A DNA stretch of 64,000 nt, taken from Ch67 sp041395845 (GTDB lineage Bacteria > Pseudomonadota > Gammaproteobacteria > Pseudomonadales > Ketobacteraceae). How positions within the stretch are numbered: the stretch's first letter is position 1; every line of letters begins with the position of its first letter. A program made the translations under genes and the position numbers. This document shows, one piece after another, positions 51,450 through 60,845 of this stretch. The notes below the pieces were generated by a model that did no database searches, was not told the origin of the DNA, and saw nothing but the letters and a program-made list of their open reading frames with translations. The stretch spans positions 186,001 through 250,000 of the forward strand of contig JAWKZS010000003.1 in assembly GCA_041395845.1 (NCBI GenBank). Direction: 5' to 3'.

Positions 51450-52298
51450 ATGAGCGCAGCGCCGGTTTCCAAGCAGAAAGAACGCCCTGATTTCATGAAG
51501 GGGATCTACATTCCTCCTCAGCCGGCCATTATCGAAGAGATCCGCGATGCCAGCCCTGATTTGCCGCGCATTGCCAAACTGATCGGCAAGGATGCTGGCA
51601 TTTCGGCCAATGTGATTCGCACCGTCAATTCGCCAGCCTACAATCTGCCCAACAAGATCAGTTCCATCAATCAGGCGGTGATGATGCTGGGGTTGGATTC
51701 TGTCATCAATATCGTTAACGGGTTGATGATCCGCACGGCTTTCGAAAAATACAACACTGATGATCTGGTGGAATTCTGGGAACTCAACGAGGAAATGGCA
51801 CTGTGCTGTTCGTTGCTGGCCAGGCGTTTTGATGTGGCAGATACGGAGCAGGCGTATCTGCTGGGTTTGTTTCACAACTGCGGCATTCCAGCGATGGCAA
51901 AAAAATTCCCGAATTACAACGGGCTGTTACGGGAAGCCTATTCCCAGCTTGAAGTCGCCGCGATGGAGTACATTTCCCAGCGGCTCAATACTAATCATAC
52001 GTTGATCGGTTATCTGATTGCTCGCAACTGGAAGTTGCCTGACCCGGTGAGTGAAGCAATTCGCGAGCAGGGCGACAGGGCGCGCTTGTATCAACGCAGT
52101 CCACCGACCGATGGTTTGCTGATATGTCTGAAGCTTGCAGAACAGATTTGTGCTGCTCCTCGTCGTTTGTCTGGAGTGGTGGAAAGTGCGCAGTGGCCGG
52201 TCATTGCAGAAGAGGTTTTTCGGGAACTCTGTATCAGCGAGGAGGACTTCGCTGATCTCGAGCATGAGATTCGGGAGCAGATGATACTGGTGGGATAG
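51450..52298 (+). CDS. HDOD-domain signalling protein
   Basis: A 282-residue protein made mostly of an HDOD domain (about residues 18-215), a catalytically dead relative of HD phosphohydrolases. Family marks are LPRIAKLIGKDAGISANVIRTVNSPAY, SSINQAVMMLGLDSVINIV and LLGLFHNCGIPAM, where HNCG replaces the HD pair. HDOD proteins act as adaptors in two-component and c-di-GMP signalling. GAGGAG (51439-51444) precedes the ATG at 51450. It is convergent with a REC-domain gene 31 bases away, a plausible functional partner. Confidence 0.9.
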   Translation: MSAAPVSKQKERPDFMKGIYIPPQPAIIEEIRDASPDLPRIAKLIGKDAGISANVIRTVNSPAYNLPNKISSINQAVMMLGLDSVINIVNGLMIRTAFEKYNTDDLVEFWELNEEMALCCSLLARRFDVADTEQAYLLGLFHNCGIPAMAKKFPNYNGLLREAYSQLEVAAMEYISQRLNTNHTLIGYLIARNWKLPDPVSEAIREQGDRARLYQRSPPTDGLLICLKLAEQICAAPRRLSGVVESAQWPVIAEEVFRELCISEEDFADLEHEIREQMILVG

Positions 52299-52329
52299 CA
52301 GATCTGCTGGAAGCTGTTCGCAGGAATCC

Positions 52330-53562
52330 TCAGAACAGTTCCACGTCACTGCTGATGGCGCTGTTGTCGGAGGCACCGCCATGGTGCGGTGTGTTAATGC
52401 TGTTGGTCTCGGTGACGGATGCCAGCAATTTCTGTTGTCGCTCTGACAGGTGTTCAAGCAGACGGCAGACGGTTTGAAAGGCGCTGCGAGCACTTTCGCC
52501 ACTTTCAATAATGCCGTGAGTGGATTGCAGGGCGCCATCGAGTGTGTTGATCAGGTATTTCTCCTGATCCTCTTCAAGGCCCAGTGTCGGTATACGGGTT
52601 TCCAGTTCATCAATGGTTGCTCTCAGTAATTGAAGGACCTCTTTTTGGGTGCCCTGCAGATTTTCGCCGACGTGTACCAGGGTGTCGCGTACCACGTTGA
52701 AGGACTGCATCAGGTTTCGGGTCTGGTCTACCAATGCCATCTCGGTATCCAGCGATTTTATTTTTGCGTCGGTTGAGCCCAGCATGGTCGGCAGGAAGTC
52801 CTTGTAACGACCGTAGGCTTCGCGGTTTTCCAGCGGCATGTTCTTCACCAGCAAGGCAACCCGGGGATAATTGATCTGGGTACGGCAGCCGAAATCGTTG
52901 AAGCGCTTGCCGTTTTCATGCAGGGTGGTGATGACTTCCCGTTCCAGTGGCGACAGATTGCCTTTGGAACTGAAGAACAGTTTACCGCTGCGGGTCTGAA
53001 ACAGGAGTGCGCAACTCAGTGAAAGTTGCTGAGTGACGTCGAAGAAGCGTTGGGCAATGGTGTCAAAGTCGGTGCAGTTGTAGGTGGCTTCGATGAACTG
53101 GATGGCCATCCCCAGTTCGCTGGAGCCACGCATGGCCATGAACGCGGTGTCGGAAGCCGTTTGGGCGCGTCGGCTGAGTTGCTCCCGTTCCCGCTTGAAA
53201 CTGCTCAGCAGGCGCAGTTTGGCCAGTAATACTTCGGCCTCGAAGGGTTTGACGATGAAGTCAGAGGCACCGGCTTCGTAGCCCAGCATGCGTTCCCGCA
53301 GGCCGCTGTGACTGGACAGAAACAGAATCGGCGTGTCCTTGCAGCCATACTGCTGTTTCAGCTTGTCGCAGACTTCATAGCCGTTCAAGCCAGGCATTTC
53401 GATGTCGAGCAGGACGAAATCGGGCTGCTCTGCCTGTACTTTCGCAATGCCTTCGTCGCCATTGGCGGCGGTTAGCATCTCAAACTCTGCTGACAGCGCG
53501 CGGCACACGATATTGCGTACCAGCTTGTCATCATCGACGACCAATACCTTTTCCAAGCCCAC
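52330..53562 (-). CDS. Response regulator with unusual C-terminal output region
   Basis: A 410-residue protein with an N-terminal REC domain (about residues 4-118: VLVVDDDK, phosphoacceptor Asp in FVLLDIEMPGLNG, switch Ser-Ser, Lys in IVKPF). A short coiled-coil linker leads to a GAF-like domain (about 150-275, with CALLFQTRSGKLFF) and a helical C-terminus of about 130 residues with no DNA-binding or enzymatic motif that I recognise. The start is a GTG at 53562 with GAGGA upstream; no in-frame ATG fits. It probably signals by protein contacts, perhaps with the HDOD protein next door. Confidence 0.85.
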   Translation of the reverse strand: MGLEKVLVVDDDKLVRNIVCRALSAEFEMLTAANGDEGIAKVQAEQPDFVLLDIEMPGLNGYEVCDKLKQQYGCKDTPILFLSSHSGLRERMLGYEAGASDFIVKPFEAEVLLAKLRLLSSFKREREQLSRRAQTASDTAFMAMRGSSELGMAIQFIEATYNCTDFDTIAQRFFDVTQQLSLSCALLFQTRSGKLFFSSKGNLSPLEREVITTLHENGKRFNDFGCRTQINYPRVALLVKNMPLENREAYGRYKDFLPTMLGSTDAKIKSLDTEMALVDQTRNLMQSFNVVRDTLVHVGENLQGTQKEVLQLLRATIDELETRIPTLGLEEDQEKYLINTLDGALQSTHGIIESGESARSAFQTVCRLLEHLSERQQKLLASVTETNSINTPHHGGASDNSAISSDVELF

Positions 53563-53705
53563 ACCATCCTCGTGCGAACAGATTCGCGCTTTTGTAAGTT
53601 AAGCGTAGATAATCGCGCGGCATCCTCAATCGCGCGGCGCGTATATAGCCAGTCAGTCTAATGGCCCCGAGAATGCTGCAGCGACAGAACTATTGATGTG
53701 TGCCG

Positions 53706-53734
53706 TTGCGACCGGTGGGGTATCGGGTTACATT
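53706..53734 (+). promoter_or_regulatory. Predicted promoter of the oadGAB operon
   Basis: TTGCGA (53706-53711) and TACATT (53729-53734), 17 bases apart, about 32 bases before the oadG ATG. Confidence 0.4.
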
Positions 53735-53766
53735 GACCCGATTCCATTTTGTGCAGGACACGAGCG

Positions 53767-53994
53767 ATGCTGAAGGAAGGGTTGGACCTGATGGTGATCG
53801 GGATGGGAACCGTATTTGTGTTCCTGGGGGTGTTGGTCGTTTGTGTCCAGGCTATGTCAGCCGTCATTGTCCGCTATTCACCGGCGCCGCGCGTGCCGGA
53901 ACCGGTTATACCCCCTGTCAAAGCATCGCCAGCGCAGGATGAGCTGGCAGCTGCCATGACCGCAGCCATTCATCATCATCGCCAGCGCCAGTAG
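53767..53994 (+). CDS. oadG: Oxaloacetate decarboxylase gamma subunit
   Basis: A 75-residue membrane subunit that assembles the sodium-pumping decarboxylase. It has one N-terminal TM (about residues 9-31, VIGMGTVFVFLGVLVV), a proline-rich hinge (VPEPVIPPV) and a C-terminal DELAAAMTAAIHHH with His residues that could bind the carboxyltransferase zinc, as in OadG. I chose the ATG at 53767 with AGGA upstream. The order oadG-oadA-oadB is the standard one. Confidence 0.9.
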   Translation: MLKEGLDLMVIGMGTVFVFLGVLVVCVQAMSAVIVRYSPAPRVPEPVIPPVKASPAQDELAAAMTAAIHHHRQRQ

Positions 53995-54046
53995 TCGTCG
54001 CGCTATCCTTCGTTACTGCCAGATTTCCCAGTAAGGGTCCATTTCG

Positions 54047-55834
54047 ATGAACAAGCCAGTAAAGCCTGTAGGTATTACCGATGTCGTCCTGCGTGATGCA
54101 CACCAGTCCCTGTTTGCCACCCGTATGCGTATCGACGACATGCTGCCGATCGCCGCCAAGCTGGACCGGGTAGGATTCTGGTCACTGGAGTCCTGGGGTG
54201 GCGCCACGTTCGATGCCTGTATCCGCTATCTGGGCGAAGACCCGTGGGAACGTATCCGTGAACTGAAAAAAGCCATGCCGCGGACGCCACAGCAGATGTT
54301 GCTGCGGGGGCAGAATCTGCTGGGTTATCGGCATTATGCCGATGATCTGGTGAACAAGTTTGTCGAACGCGCGGCGACCAATGGCGTGGATGTGTTCCGG
54401 GTGTTTGACGCGATGAACGATGTGCGCAACCTGAAGACGGCCATTGATGCGGTTCTGAAAACCGGCAAGCATGCGCAGGGTACCATTTCCTATACCGAGA
54501 GCCCGGTACATACCGTCGATATGTGGGTGGATATGGCCAGACGGATCGAGGACATGGGCGCCAATTCGGTCTGCATCAAGGACATGGCGGGATTACTGCG
54601 GCCCTACACGGCGTTTGAATTGGTAAGCCGGCTCAAGCAGACCCTGGATATCCCGGTACAGATGCATTGCCATGCGACCACTGGCATGTCCACATCCACC
54701 ATCCTCAAAGCAGTGGAAGCGGGAATCGATAACGTGGATACGGCCATTTCCTCGATGAGCATGACCTACGGCCATTCCCCGACAGAAGCGGTGGTGGCGA
54801 TTCTGGAGGACACCGAACGGGCGACCGGCCTGGATCTGATCCTGCTGGAGGAAATCGCCGCCTATTTCCGCGAAGTGCGGAAGAAATACGCGAAGTTCGA
54901 GGGCAGCCTGAAAGGAATTGATTCCCGGATTCTGGTGGCACAGGTGCCCGGTGGCATGCTGACCAATATGGAAAACCAGCTGCGCGAGCAGGGCGCAACC
55001 CAGCGCTTCGACGAGGTGCTGGCAGAAATTCCCCGCGTCCGTGAAGACCTGGGCTTTGTGCCGCTGGTGACTCCCACATCGCAGATTGTCGGTACGCAGG
55101 CGGTGATCAATGTGCTGGCTGGCGAACGCTACAAATCCATTTCCAAGGAAACCGCCGGTGTACTGAAGGGTGAATACGGTGAAGCGCCAGCCCCGTTCAA
55201 CAAGGCGTTGCAGGAGAAAGTGCTGGAAGGTAAGGCGCCGATTACCTGTCGCCCGGCGGATCTGCTGGAGCCGGAGCTGGATAACCTGACGGCAGAACTG
55301 AAAAAACTCGCCGCGGAAAAATCGATAAAGCTGGCGGCAGCGGAAGTGGACGATGTGCTCACCTACGCAATGTTCCCCCAGGTCGGCCTGAAGTTTCTGG
55401 AAAACCGTGGCAACCCGGCGGCGTTCGAACCGGCGCCGGGTAAAGAGCCCGCCGCGACACCAGCAGCGCCGGCCAAGCCTGCCAAGGCACAGGGCGCTGC
55501 CACCTACACGGTCACTGTGAACGGCAATCGGTATGTGGTGCAGGTGGATGAGGGTGGCGATGTCACGTCCGCTGCACCGGTGGCGTCGGCAGCGGCAGCT
55601 GCTCCGGCTGCCGTGGCGGGTGACGAACCTGTGTTGTCACCGCTCGCGGGCACCATTACCAAGGTACCGGTGCAGGTGGGTCAGCACATCAATGAAGGCG
55701 ACATCCTTTGCTATTTGGAAGCCATGAAAATGGAAACGGAAGTGCGTGCAGCCCATGCCGGTACCGTTGCGCAGATCCTGGTGAAGCAGGGCGACGCGGT
55801 GAAAGTAGGTGATGTCCTGATGTTGGTCGGCTGA
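54047..55834 (+). CDS. oadA: Oxaloacetate decarboxylase alpha subunit (biotin carboxyltransferase)
   Basis: OadA moves the carboxyl group of oxaloacetate to its biotin. The 595-residue protein has the carboxyltransferase TIM barrel (about residues 8-270; ITDVVLRDAHQSLFATRM, metal ligands in MHCHATTGMS), a PYC_OADA domain (about 290-460), an Ala/Pro-rich flexible linker (about 465-540), and a biotinyl domain with Lys561 in EAMKMETEV. It lies between oadG and oadB, 12 bases before oadB. Confidence 0.96.
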   Translation: MNKPVKPVGITDVVLRDAHQSLFATRMRIDDMLPIAAKLDRVGFWSLESWGGATFDACIRYLGEDPWERIRELKKAMPRTPQQMLLRGQNLLGYRHYADDLVNKFVERAATNGVDVFRVFDAMNDVRNLKTAIDAVLKTGKHAQGTISYTESPVHTVDMWVDMARRIEDMGANSVCIKDMAGLLRPYTAFELVSRLKQTLDIPVQMHCHATTGMSTSTILKAVEAGIDNVDTAISSMSMTYGHSPTEAVVAILEDTERATGLDLILLEEIAAYFREVRKKYAKFEGSLKGIDSRILVAQVPGGMLTNMENQLREQGATQRFDEVLAEIPRVREDLGFVPLVTPTSQIVGTQAVINVLAGERYKSISKETAGVLKGEYGEAPAPFNKALQEKVLEGKAPITCRPADLLEPELDNLTAELKKLAAEKSIKLAAAEVDDVLTYAMFPQVGLKFLENRGNPAAFEPAPGKEPAATPAAPAKPAKAQGAATYTVTVNGNRYVVQVDEGGDVTSAAPVASAAAAAPAAVAGDEPVLSPLAGTITKVPVQVGQHINEGDILCYLEAMKMETEVRAAHAGTVAQILVKQGDAVKVGDVLMLVG

Positions 55835-55846
55835 GGAATTGCCACG

Positions 55847-57151
55847 ATGGAAAATCTGGTTCAGTTGTGGCATAGCACGGGCATCTACCATTTGCAGTGG
55901 GGACAGGCGGTGATGATCGCTGTGTGTCTGCTGTTGCTGTGGTTGGCGATCCGCAAGGGCTTCGAGCCATTGCTGCTGGTGCCGATCGGGTTCGGCGGCA
56001 TTCTGGCGAATATTCCCCTGGCAGGACTGGCGGAATCGGCGCTGGGTCATGCGTTGTATTACGGTGATGCCGCGCTGGTGGCGCAGGTGAAAACCCTGCT
56101 CGGTGTTGCGGCGGATACGACCGTCACCCAGGTGAAAGATGCGTTTTATGCGGCGCCGCCGGATCTGCATGCACAGGTGGATTTTCTGGTACGTCAGCAT
56201 GGACATAGTGATGGCATCCTGTATCTGATTTATTCCGTTGGCCTGATGACAGGATTGTTCCCGCTGCTGATTTTCATGGGCGTGGGGGCCATGACGGATT
56301 TCGGCCCGTTGCTGGCCAATCCCAAAACCCTGTTGCTGGGCGCAGCGGCACAGTTCGGTATCTTTGCGGCATTGCTGGGCGCGCTGGCGTTGACGCAACT
56401 TGGTATCGGAATCGATTTTTCCCTGGCAGATGCGGCGTCCATCGGAATCATCGGTGGCGCGGATGGCCCGACCGCGATTTATGTCACCACCCGACTGGCG
56501 CCGGATTTGCTGGGTGCCATTGCGGTTGCCGCGTATTCCTATATGGCGCTGGTGCCGTTGATCCAGCCACCCATTATGCGCGCACTCACCACTGAGGCTG
56601 AACGCAAGATTCGCATGGAGCAGCTGCGTGAAGTATCGCGCGCGGAAAAAATCATTTTTCCGCTGCTGTTGCTGGTGCTGGTGGCGCTGGTGTTGCCGGA
56701 TGCGGCGCCGCTGCTGGGGATGTTCTGTTTCGGCAATCTGATGCGGGAATGCGGGGTGGTGGATCGCCTGAGTTTTACTACCCAGAATGCGCTGATCAAT
56801 ATCGTCACCATCGGCCTGGGTCTGGCGGTGGGTTCCAAGCTGAGCGCCTCGTCGTTTCTGGTGGCGGAAACCCTGGGTATTCTGGTGCTGGGAATGGCAG
56901 CGTTCTGTATCGGTACAGCAGCCGGTGTGTTGATGGCAAAACTGATGAACCTGATGTCAAAGACTCCGATCAATCCGTTGATCGGTTCCGCCGGTGTGTC
57001 CGCCGTGCCGATGGCGGCGCGGGTGTCCAACAAGGTGGGTCTGGAAGCCAATCCACACAACTTCCTGTTGATGCATGCCATGGGGCCCAATGTGGCTGGC
57101 GTGATCGGGTCGGCGGTGGCGGCGGGAATTCTGCTGAATTTTGTCGGCTGA
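55847..57151 (+). CDS. oadB: Sodium-pumping oxaloacetate decarboxylase beta subunit
   Basis: OadB decarboxylates carboxybiotin and exports sodium ions. The 434-residue integral membrane protein has many TM segments, the Asp-containing SIGIIGGADGPTAIYVTTRL (about 198-217), the conserved GFGGILANIPL near residue 48 and the C-terminal GPNVAGVIGSAVAAG. Together with oadG and oadA it links oxaloacetate (or possibly a related substrate such as methylmalonyl-CoA) to a sodium gradient. Confidence 0.95.
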   Translation: MENLVQLWHSTGIYHLQWGQAVMIAVCLLLLWLAIRKGFEPLLLVPIGFGGILANIPLAGLAESALGHALYYGDAALVAQVKTLLGVAADTTVTQVKDAFYAAPPDLHAQVDFLVRQHGHSDGILYLIYSVGLMTGLFPLLIFMGVGAMTDFGPLLANPKTLLLGAAAQFGIFAALLGALALTQLGIGIDFSLADAASIGIIGGADGPTAIYVTTRLAPDLLGAIAVAAYSYMALVPLIQPPIMRALTTEAERKIRMEQLREVSRAEKIIFPLLLLVLVALVLPDAAPLLGMFCFGNLMRECGVVDRLSFTTQNALINIVTIGLGLAVGSKLSASSFLVAETLGILVLGMAAFCIGTAAGVLMAKLMNLMSKTPINPLIGSAGVSAVPMAARVSNKVGLEANPHNFLLMHAMGPNVAGVIGSAVAAGILLNFVG

Positions 57152-57173
57152 ACGGATGCGGATTGCGTGAACG

Positions 57174-57203
57174 AAAAAGCCGGCGTGTGCCGGCTTTTTT
57201 TTT
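57174..57203. terminator. Bidirectional terminator after oadB
   Basis: AAAAAGCCGGC / GCCGGCTTTTT, an 11-bp stem with a GTGT loop and nine Ts on the plus strand; convergent genes flank it. Confidence 0.92.
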
Positions 57204-57234
57204 GTGTTCAGTGGTGTGAGCGATATTCACCGCA

Positions 57235-57642
57235 TCAGGATTTGACCAGACGAAAACGCTGCGGATTGTTGCGCAACTCGGCAGCGCGTCGGGCGCGGCT
57301 GTCATCCACCACGGTACGCAGGGATTGGGCAATGAAACGGATGTCTTCGCCCAGTGCCTCGGCAATGAATTCCGGCGAGTGGCCGATCATGAACAGGCAC
57401 TCGATCAGTTGGGTTTTGATCTCGTCGGTGACCTGGGCAAAGTTGAACACGGCAATCTTGCGCCGGCACTGGTGCGGCTGGCGACCGTTCTGGGGTTCCT
57501 GCCGCAGTACATAAAGCGCTTCGGGGATGTTGTAGAAGTTCAGCAAATCAACAACTTGCTGACCGCGTGCGAGATTCAGAAAGCGATCCTGCTGAATTTC
57601 TTCCAGTTCGATCAGCAGATCTGTCAATTCATAGTCGATCAT
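57235..57642 (-). CDS. Small soluble protein of unknown function next to the kinase gene
   Basis: A 135-residue protein without signal peptide or TM. It is mostly helical by composition, with an acidic N-terminus (MIDYELTDLLIELEEIQQDR) and a basic C-terminus (SRARRAAELRNNPQRFR). The centre has LLNFYNIPEALYVLRQEP and a conserved-looking Cys/Arg pair (HQCRRKIAVFN). I do not recognise the family. It lies 109 bases downstream of the kinase-pseudokinase gene in the same direction, so it may be its substrate or partner, but nothing in the sequence proves that. Confidence 0.65.
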   Translation of the reverse strand: MIDYELTDLLIELEEIQQDRFLNLARGQQVVDLLNFYNIPEALYVLRQEPQNGRQPHQCRRKIAVFNFAQVTDEIKTQLIECLFMIGHSPEFIAEALGEDIRFIAQSLRTVVDDSRARRAAELRNNPQRFRLVKS

Positions 57643-57751
57643 GGGTTCTCCCTCATATGATGCTGGCGTCCATTAAGCATCAGATACGGTATGCAGGGGA
57701 ATAAGCTAGCATACTCGCCGGCAACATGAATAGCTTAATAAACAAACAATC

Positions 57752-59566
57752 CTAATTTTGTTTCTTGTTTTCGACCCGCTTGAGTGTCAATTCTGTGTCG
57801 GTGTGTCTGTGGTTGGCAATGTCCTTTTGCCCGGCAGGATGTGGAAGGGGAACGCCCAGCTGGACCAGTGGCGCGGCCAACCAGTCGGGCAGTGGTTGTT
57901 TTTGTGCGTACAGCCACAAGTACAGGCCACCGTTGATCATCACCAGCAGAATGAGCGCGGTTGCCAGCAGGCCGGAGCGTCGGCGTTGTGCTGGCTTTTG
58001 TTGCTGCGGCCTTGATTTGATGGCCGTCCGGGTTTTCTCATCGCTGTTATCCTGCTGCAGGCTCAGGCCCTTCTTTACATCTTCAAAGTTGCTAAGGCGC
58101 ACTTTGACATCGCGACACAGCATTGCCTTGATCAGCGTACGCAGGTGCTGGGGAATGTCGGCGAATGCTTCGTTGGGCTGCAGCAGGCCGCGCTTCCATT
58201 CCGGTAACGATCCCGTCAGCAGCTGATAGAAAATCACGCCGGCCGCATACACATCGCCGGGGATGGTGGCAGGATTGTCGTCGGCGACATACCAGTTGCT
58301 CTCCAGCATGTTTTCGTAATGGGGCTCGAAGCCGAAATCCATCACTTTGACGGTGTTGCTGTCGTCGAACAGGATATTGTGCGGGCGCAGGTTGCCGTGA
58401 ATGATGCGATTGTTGTGGGCGAAGATCATGGCATCGCAGATCTGCTCGGCGATCAGCATGAATTCGTCCACGCTCATGGGTTGTGCCATGCGATTCTGCA
58501 GGCTGCCACCGGACAGATATTCCATCACCGTGATGAACAGACGGTCGTTGCGACTGACGCCACGGATGTTGATGATGTTGCGATGCTTGAGCCGCGACAG
58601 CAGTTCGGCTTCGTTGTAGCCCTGAAAATTGTTGATGCGTTTTTTCAGCACCATCAGTGAACGGTCTTCGCGGTTTTCGTACAGGCAGACGCTGCCGAAA
58701 TCGGTTTCGCGAATCACATCCAGCAGGCGGAATTTGTCCTTGGCATCCTTGAAGGTCTGCTTGGCTTCTTCCTGCTGTTCCTGTTTCAGGTGCGCGCCTT
58801 TCAGCGCTGTCAGCAGCAGTGCCACCAGTTTGTCGGCACTGGGGCGCTTCTGCGGATCTTCTGCCAGACAGGCCATGGTGATCTTGTCGAGCGACGCTGG
58901 TACCTTGGGATTGTGGCCCGAGGGCGGCGGATAACCGGGCTTGTACAGTTTGCCTGCAAGCATCAGGTACATGATGACGCCGAGCGAGTAAATATCGCAG
59001 GCCGACGTGGTAAACGCTGCGCCTTTCTGCTGCTCCGGGGCCATGTAGGCCGGTGTGCCCACGGTCATGCCGGTTTCGTTCACCTTGGAAATTTCCGTGT
59101 CTTCGGTGAGGCGGGCGATCCCGAAATCCACCACGCGGGCGTTGCCTTCCCGGTCGAGCAGGATGTTGCCCGGCTTGATGTCGCGGTGAATGATGTTGTT
59201 GCGGTGGGCGTATCCCAGCGCTTTTGCCACCTGGATCATCACCCGCAGTTTGCGCCGGTCGGACAGTTTGTTGTGGCGCAGGGCATCCTTGAGCGTAATG
59301 CCTTCCACGTAATCCATGACGAAGAAGGGCATGCCTTCGGCGGTCAGGCCTTTGTCGATGACGCGGATGATGTGGGGATGGTCGAGGCGGGCGACGATAC
59401 GGGATTCCCACTCGAACATTTCGTGGGCTTCGGGGGTGTTGGCGAGCGTGCCTTTCATGACCTTGATGGCCACGGGGCGGCTCAGCGAGGTCTGAGTGCC
59501 CTTGTAAAGGACAGCCATGCCTCCCTCAGCGATGCGTTCGAGCTGCGAGAATCCTTCCAGTTCCAT
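57752..59566 (-). CDS. Membrane Ser/Thr protein kinase with tandem kinase and pseudokinase domains
   Basis: A 604-residue Hanks-type kinase. Domain 1 (about residues 8-265) looks active: Gly-rich AEGGMAVLYKG, Lys35 in VAIKVMKG, IIHRDIKPGNILLD, VDFGIARL and the APE-type YMAPEQ. Domain 2 (about 285-500) keeps the fold and a DFG (VKVMDFGFEPH), but its catalytic loop reads IIHGNLRPHNILFD: HGN in place of HRD, so it is a predicted pseudokinase. A Lys/Gln-rich juxtamembrane segment, one TM (about 531-554) and a 50-residue tail outside the membrane follow. Pairing of active and dead kinase domains in one bacterial chain is unusual. Substrates are unknown. Confidence 0.92.
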   Translation of the reverse strand: MELEGFSQLERIAEGGMAVLYKGTQTSLSRPVAIKVMKGTLANTPEAHEMFEWESRIVARLDHPHIIRVIDKGLTAEGMPFFVMDYVEGITLKDALRHNKLSDRRKLRVMIQVAKALGYAHRNNIIHRDIKPGNILLDREGNARVVDFGIARLTEDTEISKVNETGMTVGTPAYMAPEQQKGAAFTTSACDIYSLGVIMYLMLAGKLYKPGYPPPSGHNPKVPASLDKITMACLAEDPQKRPSADKLVALLLTALKGAHLKQEQQEEAKQTFKDAKDKFRLLDVIRETDFGSVCLYENREDRSLMVLKKRINNFQGYNEAELLSRLKHRNIINIRGVSRNDRLFITVMEYLSGGSLQNRMAQPMSVDEFMLIAEQICDAMIFAHNNRIIHGNLRPHNILFDDSNTVKVMDFGFEPHYENMLESNWYVADDNPATIPGDVYAAGVIFYQLLTGSLPEWKRGLLQPNEAFADIPQHLRTLIKAMLCRDVKVRLSNFEDVKKGLSLQQDNSDEKTRTAIKSRPQQQKPAQRRRSGLLATALILLVMINGGLYLWLYAQKQPLPDWLAAPLVQLGVPLPHPAGQKDIANHRHTDTELTLKRVENKKQN

Positions 59567-59678
59567 GGGGGCGACGATAATTGCCTGAAAAAACAGCGAC
59601 TAACATTAAGGTTAGCCGCTATTTCCTAAATCGCCTGCTTTTTCGGGGGATCGCCGGTTTTTTCTGCGGAAAGCTGCG

Positions 59679-60680
59679 TCAGGTCCAGGGGCTGGCGTGG
59701 CGGGCCACCAGATCCGCCAGCATGTCGATGTGGTCGGGCTGGTCATTCAGGCAGGGAATGTAGTGATAGTCCTTGCCGCCAGCTTCGAGGAACGTCGCAC
59801 GGTTCTGCTCGGCAATTTCTTCCAGGGTTTCCAGGCAGTCGGCGGCGAAGGCGGGGCACACCACGTCGACCCGGTTGATGTCATCCCGCTTGCCCCATTC
59901 TTCCAGCAGCACGTCGGTGTAGGGTTTGACCCATTCTTCCCGGCCGAAGCGGGACTGGAAGCTCTCGCTCCACTGATCCGGGCCCAGGCCCAGGCGCTCG
60001 GCAACGGCCTTGGCGGTGTTGCGGCACAGGGACGGATACGGATCGCCCTGATCCTCGTAGCGCTGGGGAATGCCGTGGAAAGACAGCAGCAGGCGATCCG
60101 GCTGACCGTGTTGCTGCCAGTATTGGCGAATGCTGTCAGCCAGCACGTCCAGGTAGCGGGGTTCTTCCCAGTAATCGCGGATGAAATGCAGCTCGGGTAC
60201 GTCGGGGCAGCGCTGCAGTGCCTTGGCGAGCCCGTCGAAGACGGCGCCGGTGGTGGCGGCGGAATACTGCGGATACAGCGGCAGTACCAGAATGCGGCGC
60301 ACACCTTTGCGACCCAGCGCCCGGCCGGCGTTGGCAAGGCTGGGCTGGCCATAGGTCATCGCCAGTTCGACCGGGATGGCCTGCCCCGTTTTTTGCTGCA
60401 GGGCTTTTTCCAGGGCGGCACGCTGGCGTTTGCTGATCGCCATCAGCGGCGAACCTTCATCGGTCCAGATGCTCTGATACAGATGCGCCACCTTGCGCGG
60501 ACGTACCCGCAGGATGATGCCGTTGAGAATCAGCCACCAGATCACCCGGGGCACCTGGATGACCCGTTTGTCCCAGAGAAATTCCGCCAGATATTTGCGG
60601 ACACTGGCCGCATCCGGCTTTTCCGGGGTGCCCAGATTGACAAGCAGAACGCCAAACGGCGCAGGGGATGTGTCGCTCAC
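59679..60680 (-). CDS. hemH: Ferrochelatase
   Basis: HemH inserts iron into protoporphyrin IX, the last step of haem synthesis. The 333-residue protein has GVLLVNLGTPEKP near the N-terminus, the catalytic His in LLSFHGIPQRY (about residues 199-209) and the Glu in CLETLEEI (about 279-286). GTG start at 60680 with GGAGA upstream. There are no obvious cluster cysteines, as expected for this class. It stands alone, divergent from bcp. Confidence 0.96.
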   Translation of the reverse strand: MSDTSPAPFGVLLVNLGTPEKPDAASVRKYLAEFLWDKRVIQVPRVIWWLILNGIILRVRPRKVAHLYQSIWTDEGSPLMAISKRQRAALEKALQQKTGQAIPVELAMTYGQPSLANAGRALGRKGVRRILVLPLYPQYSAATTGAVFDGLAKALQRCPDVPELHFIRDYWEEPRYLDVLADSIRQYWQQHGQPDRLLLSFHGIPQRYEDQGDPYPSLCRNTAKAVAERLGLGPDQWSESFQSRFGREEWVKPYTDVLLEEWGKRDDINRVDVVCPAFAADCLETLEEIAEQNRATFLEAGGKDYHYIPCLNDQPDHIDMLADLVARHASPWT

Positions 60681-60845
60681 GCAAATCTCCTTGAGTTGAG
60701 CGCGATAGTGTAGGTGATTCAGGTGATCCTGCGTATCGTAGTGGGTTTTGTCCAGCTTTGCGACACGGGTTAATTGACGGTTGATGTGGACCCGTCGGGG
60801 CGGGCATTATGGCGCCACCTTGGTGTTGAATTTCAGGAGTGAATC

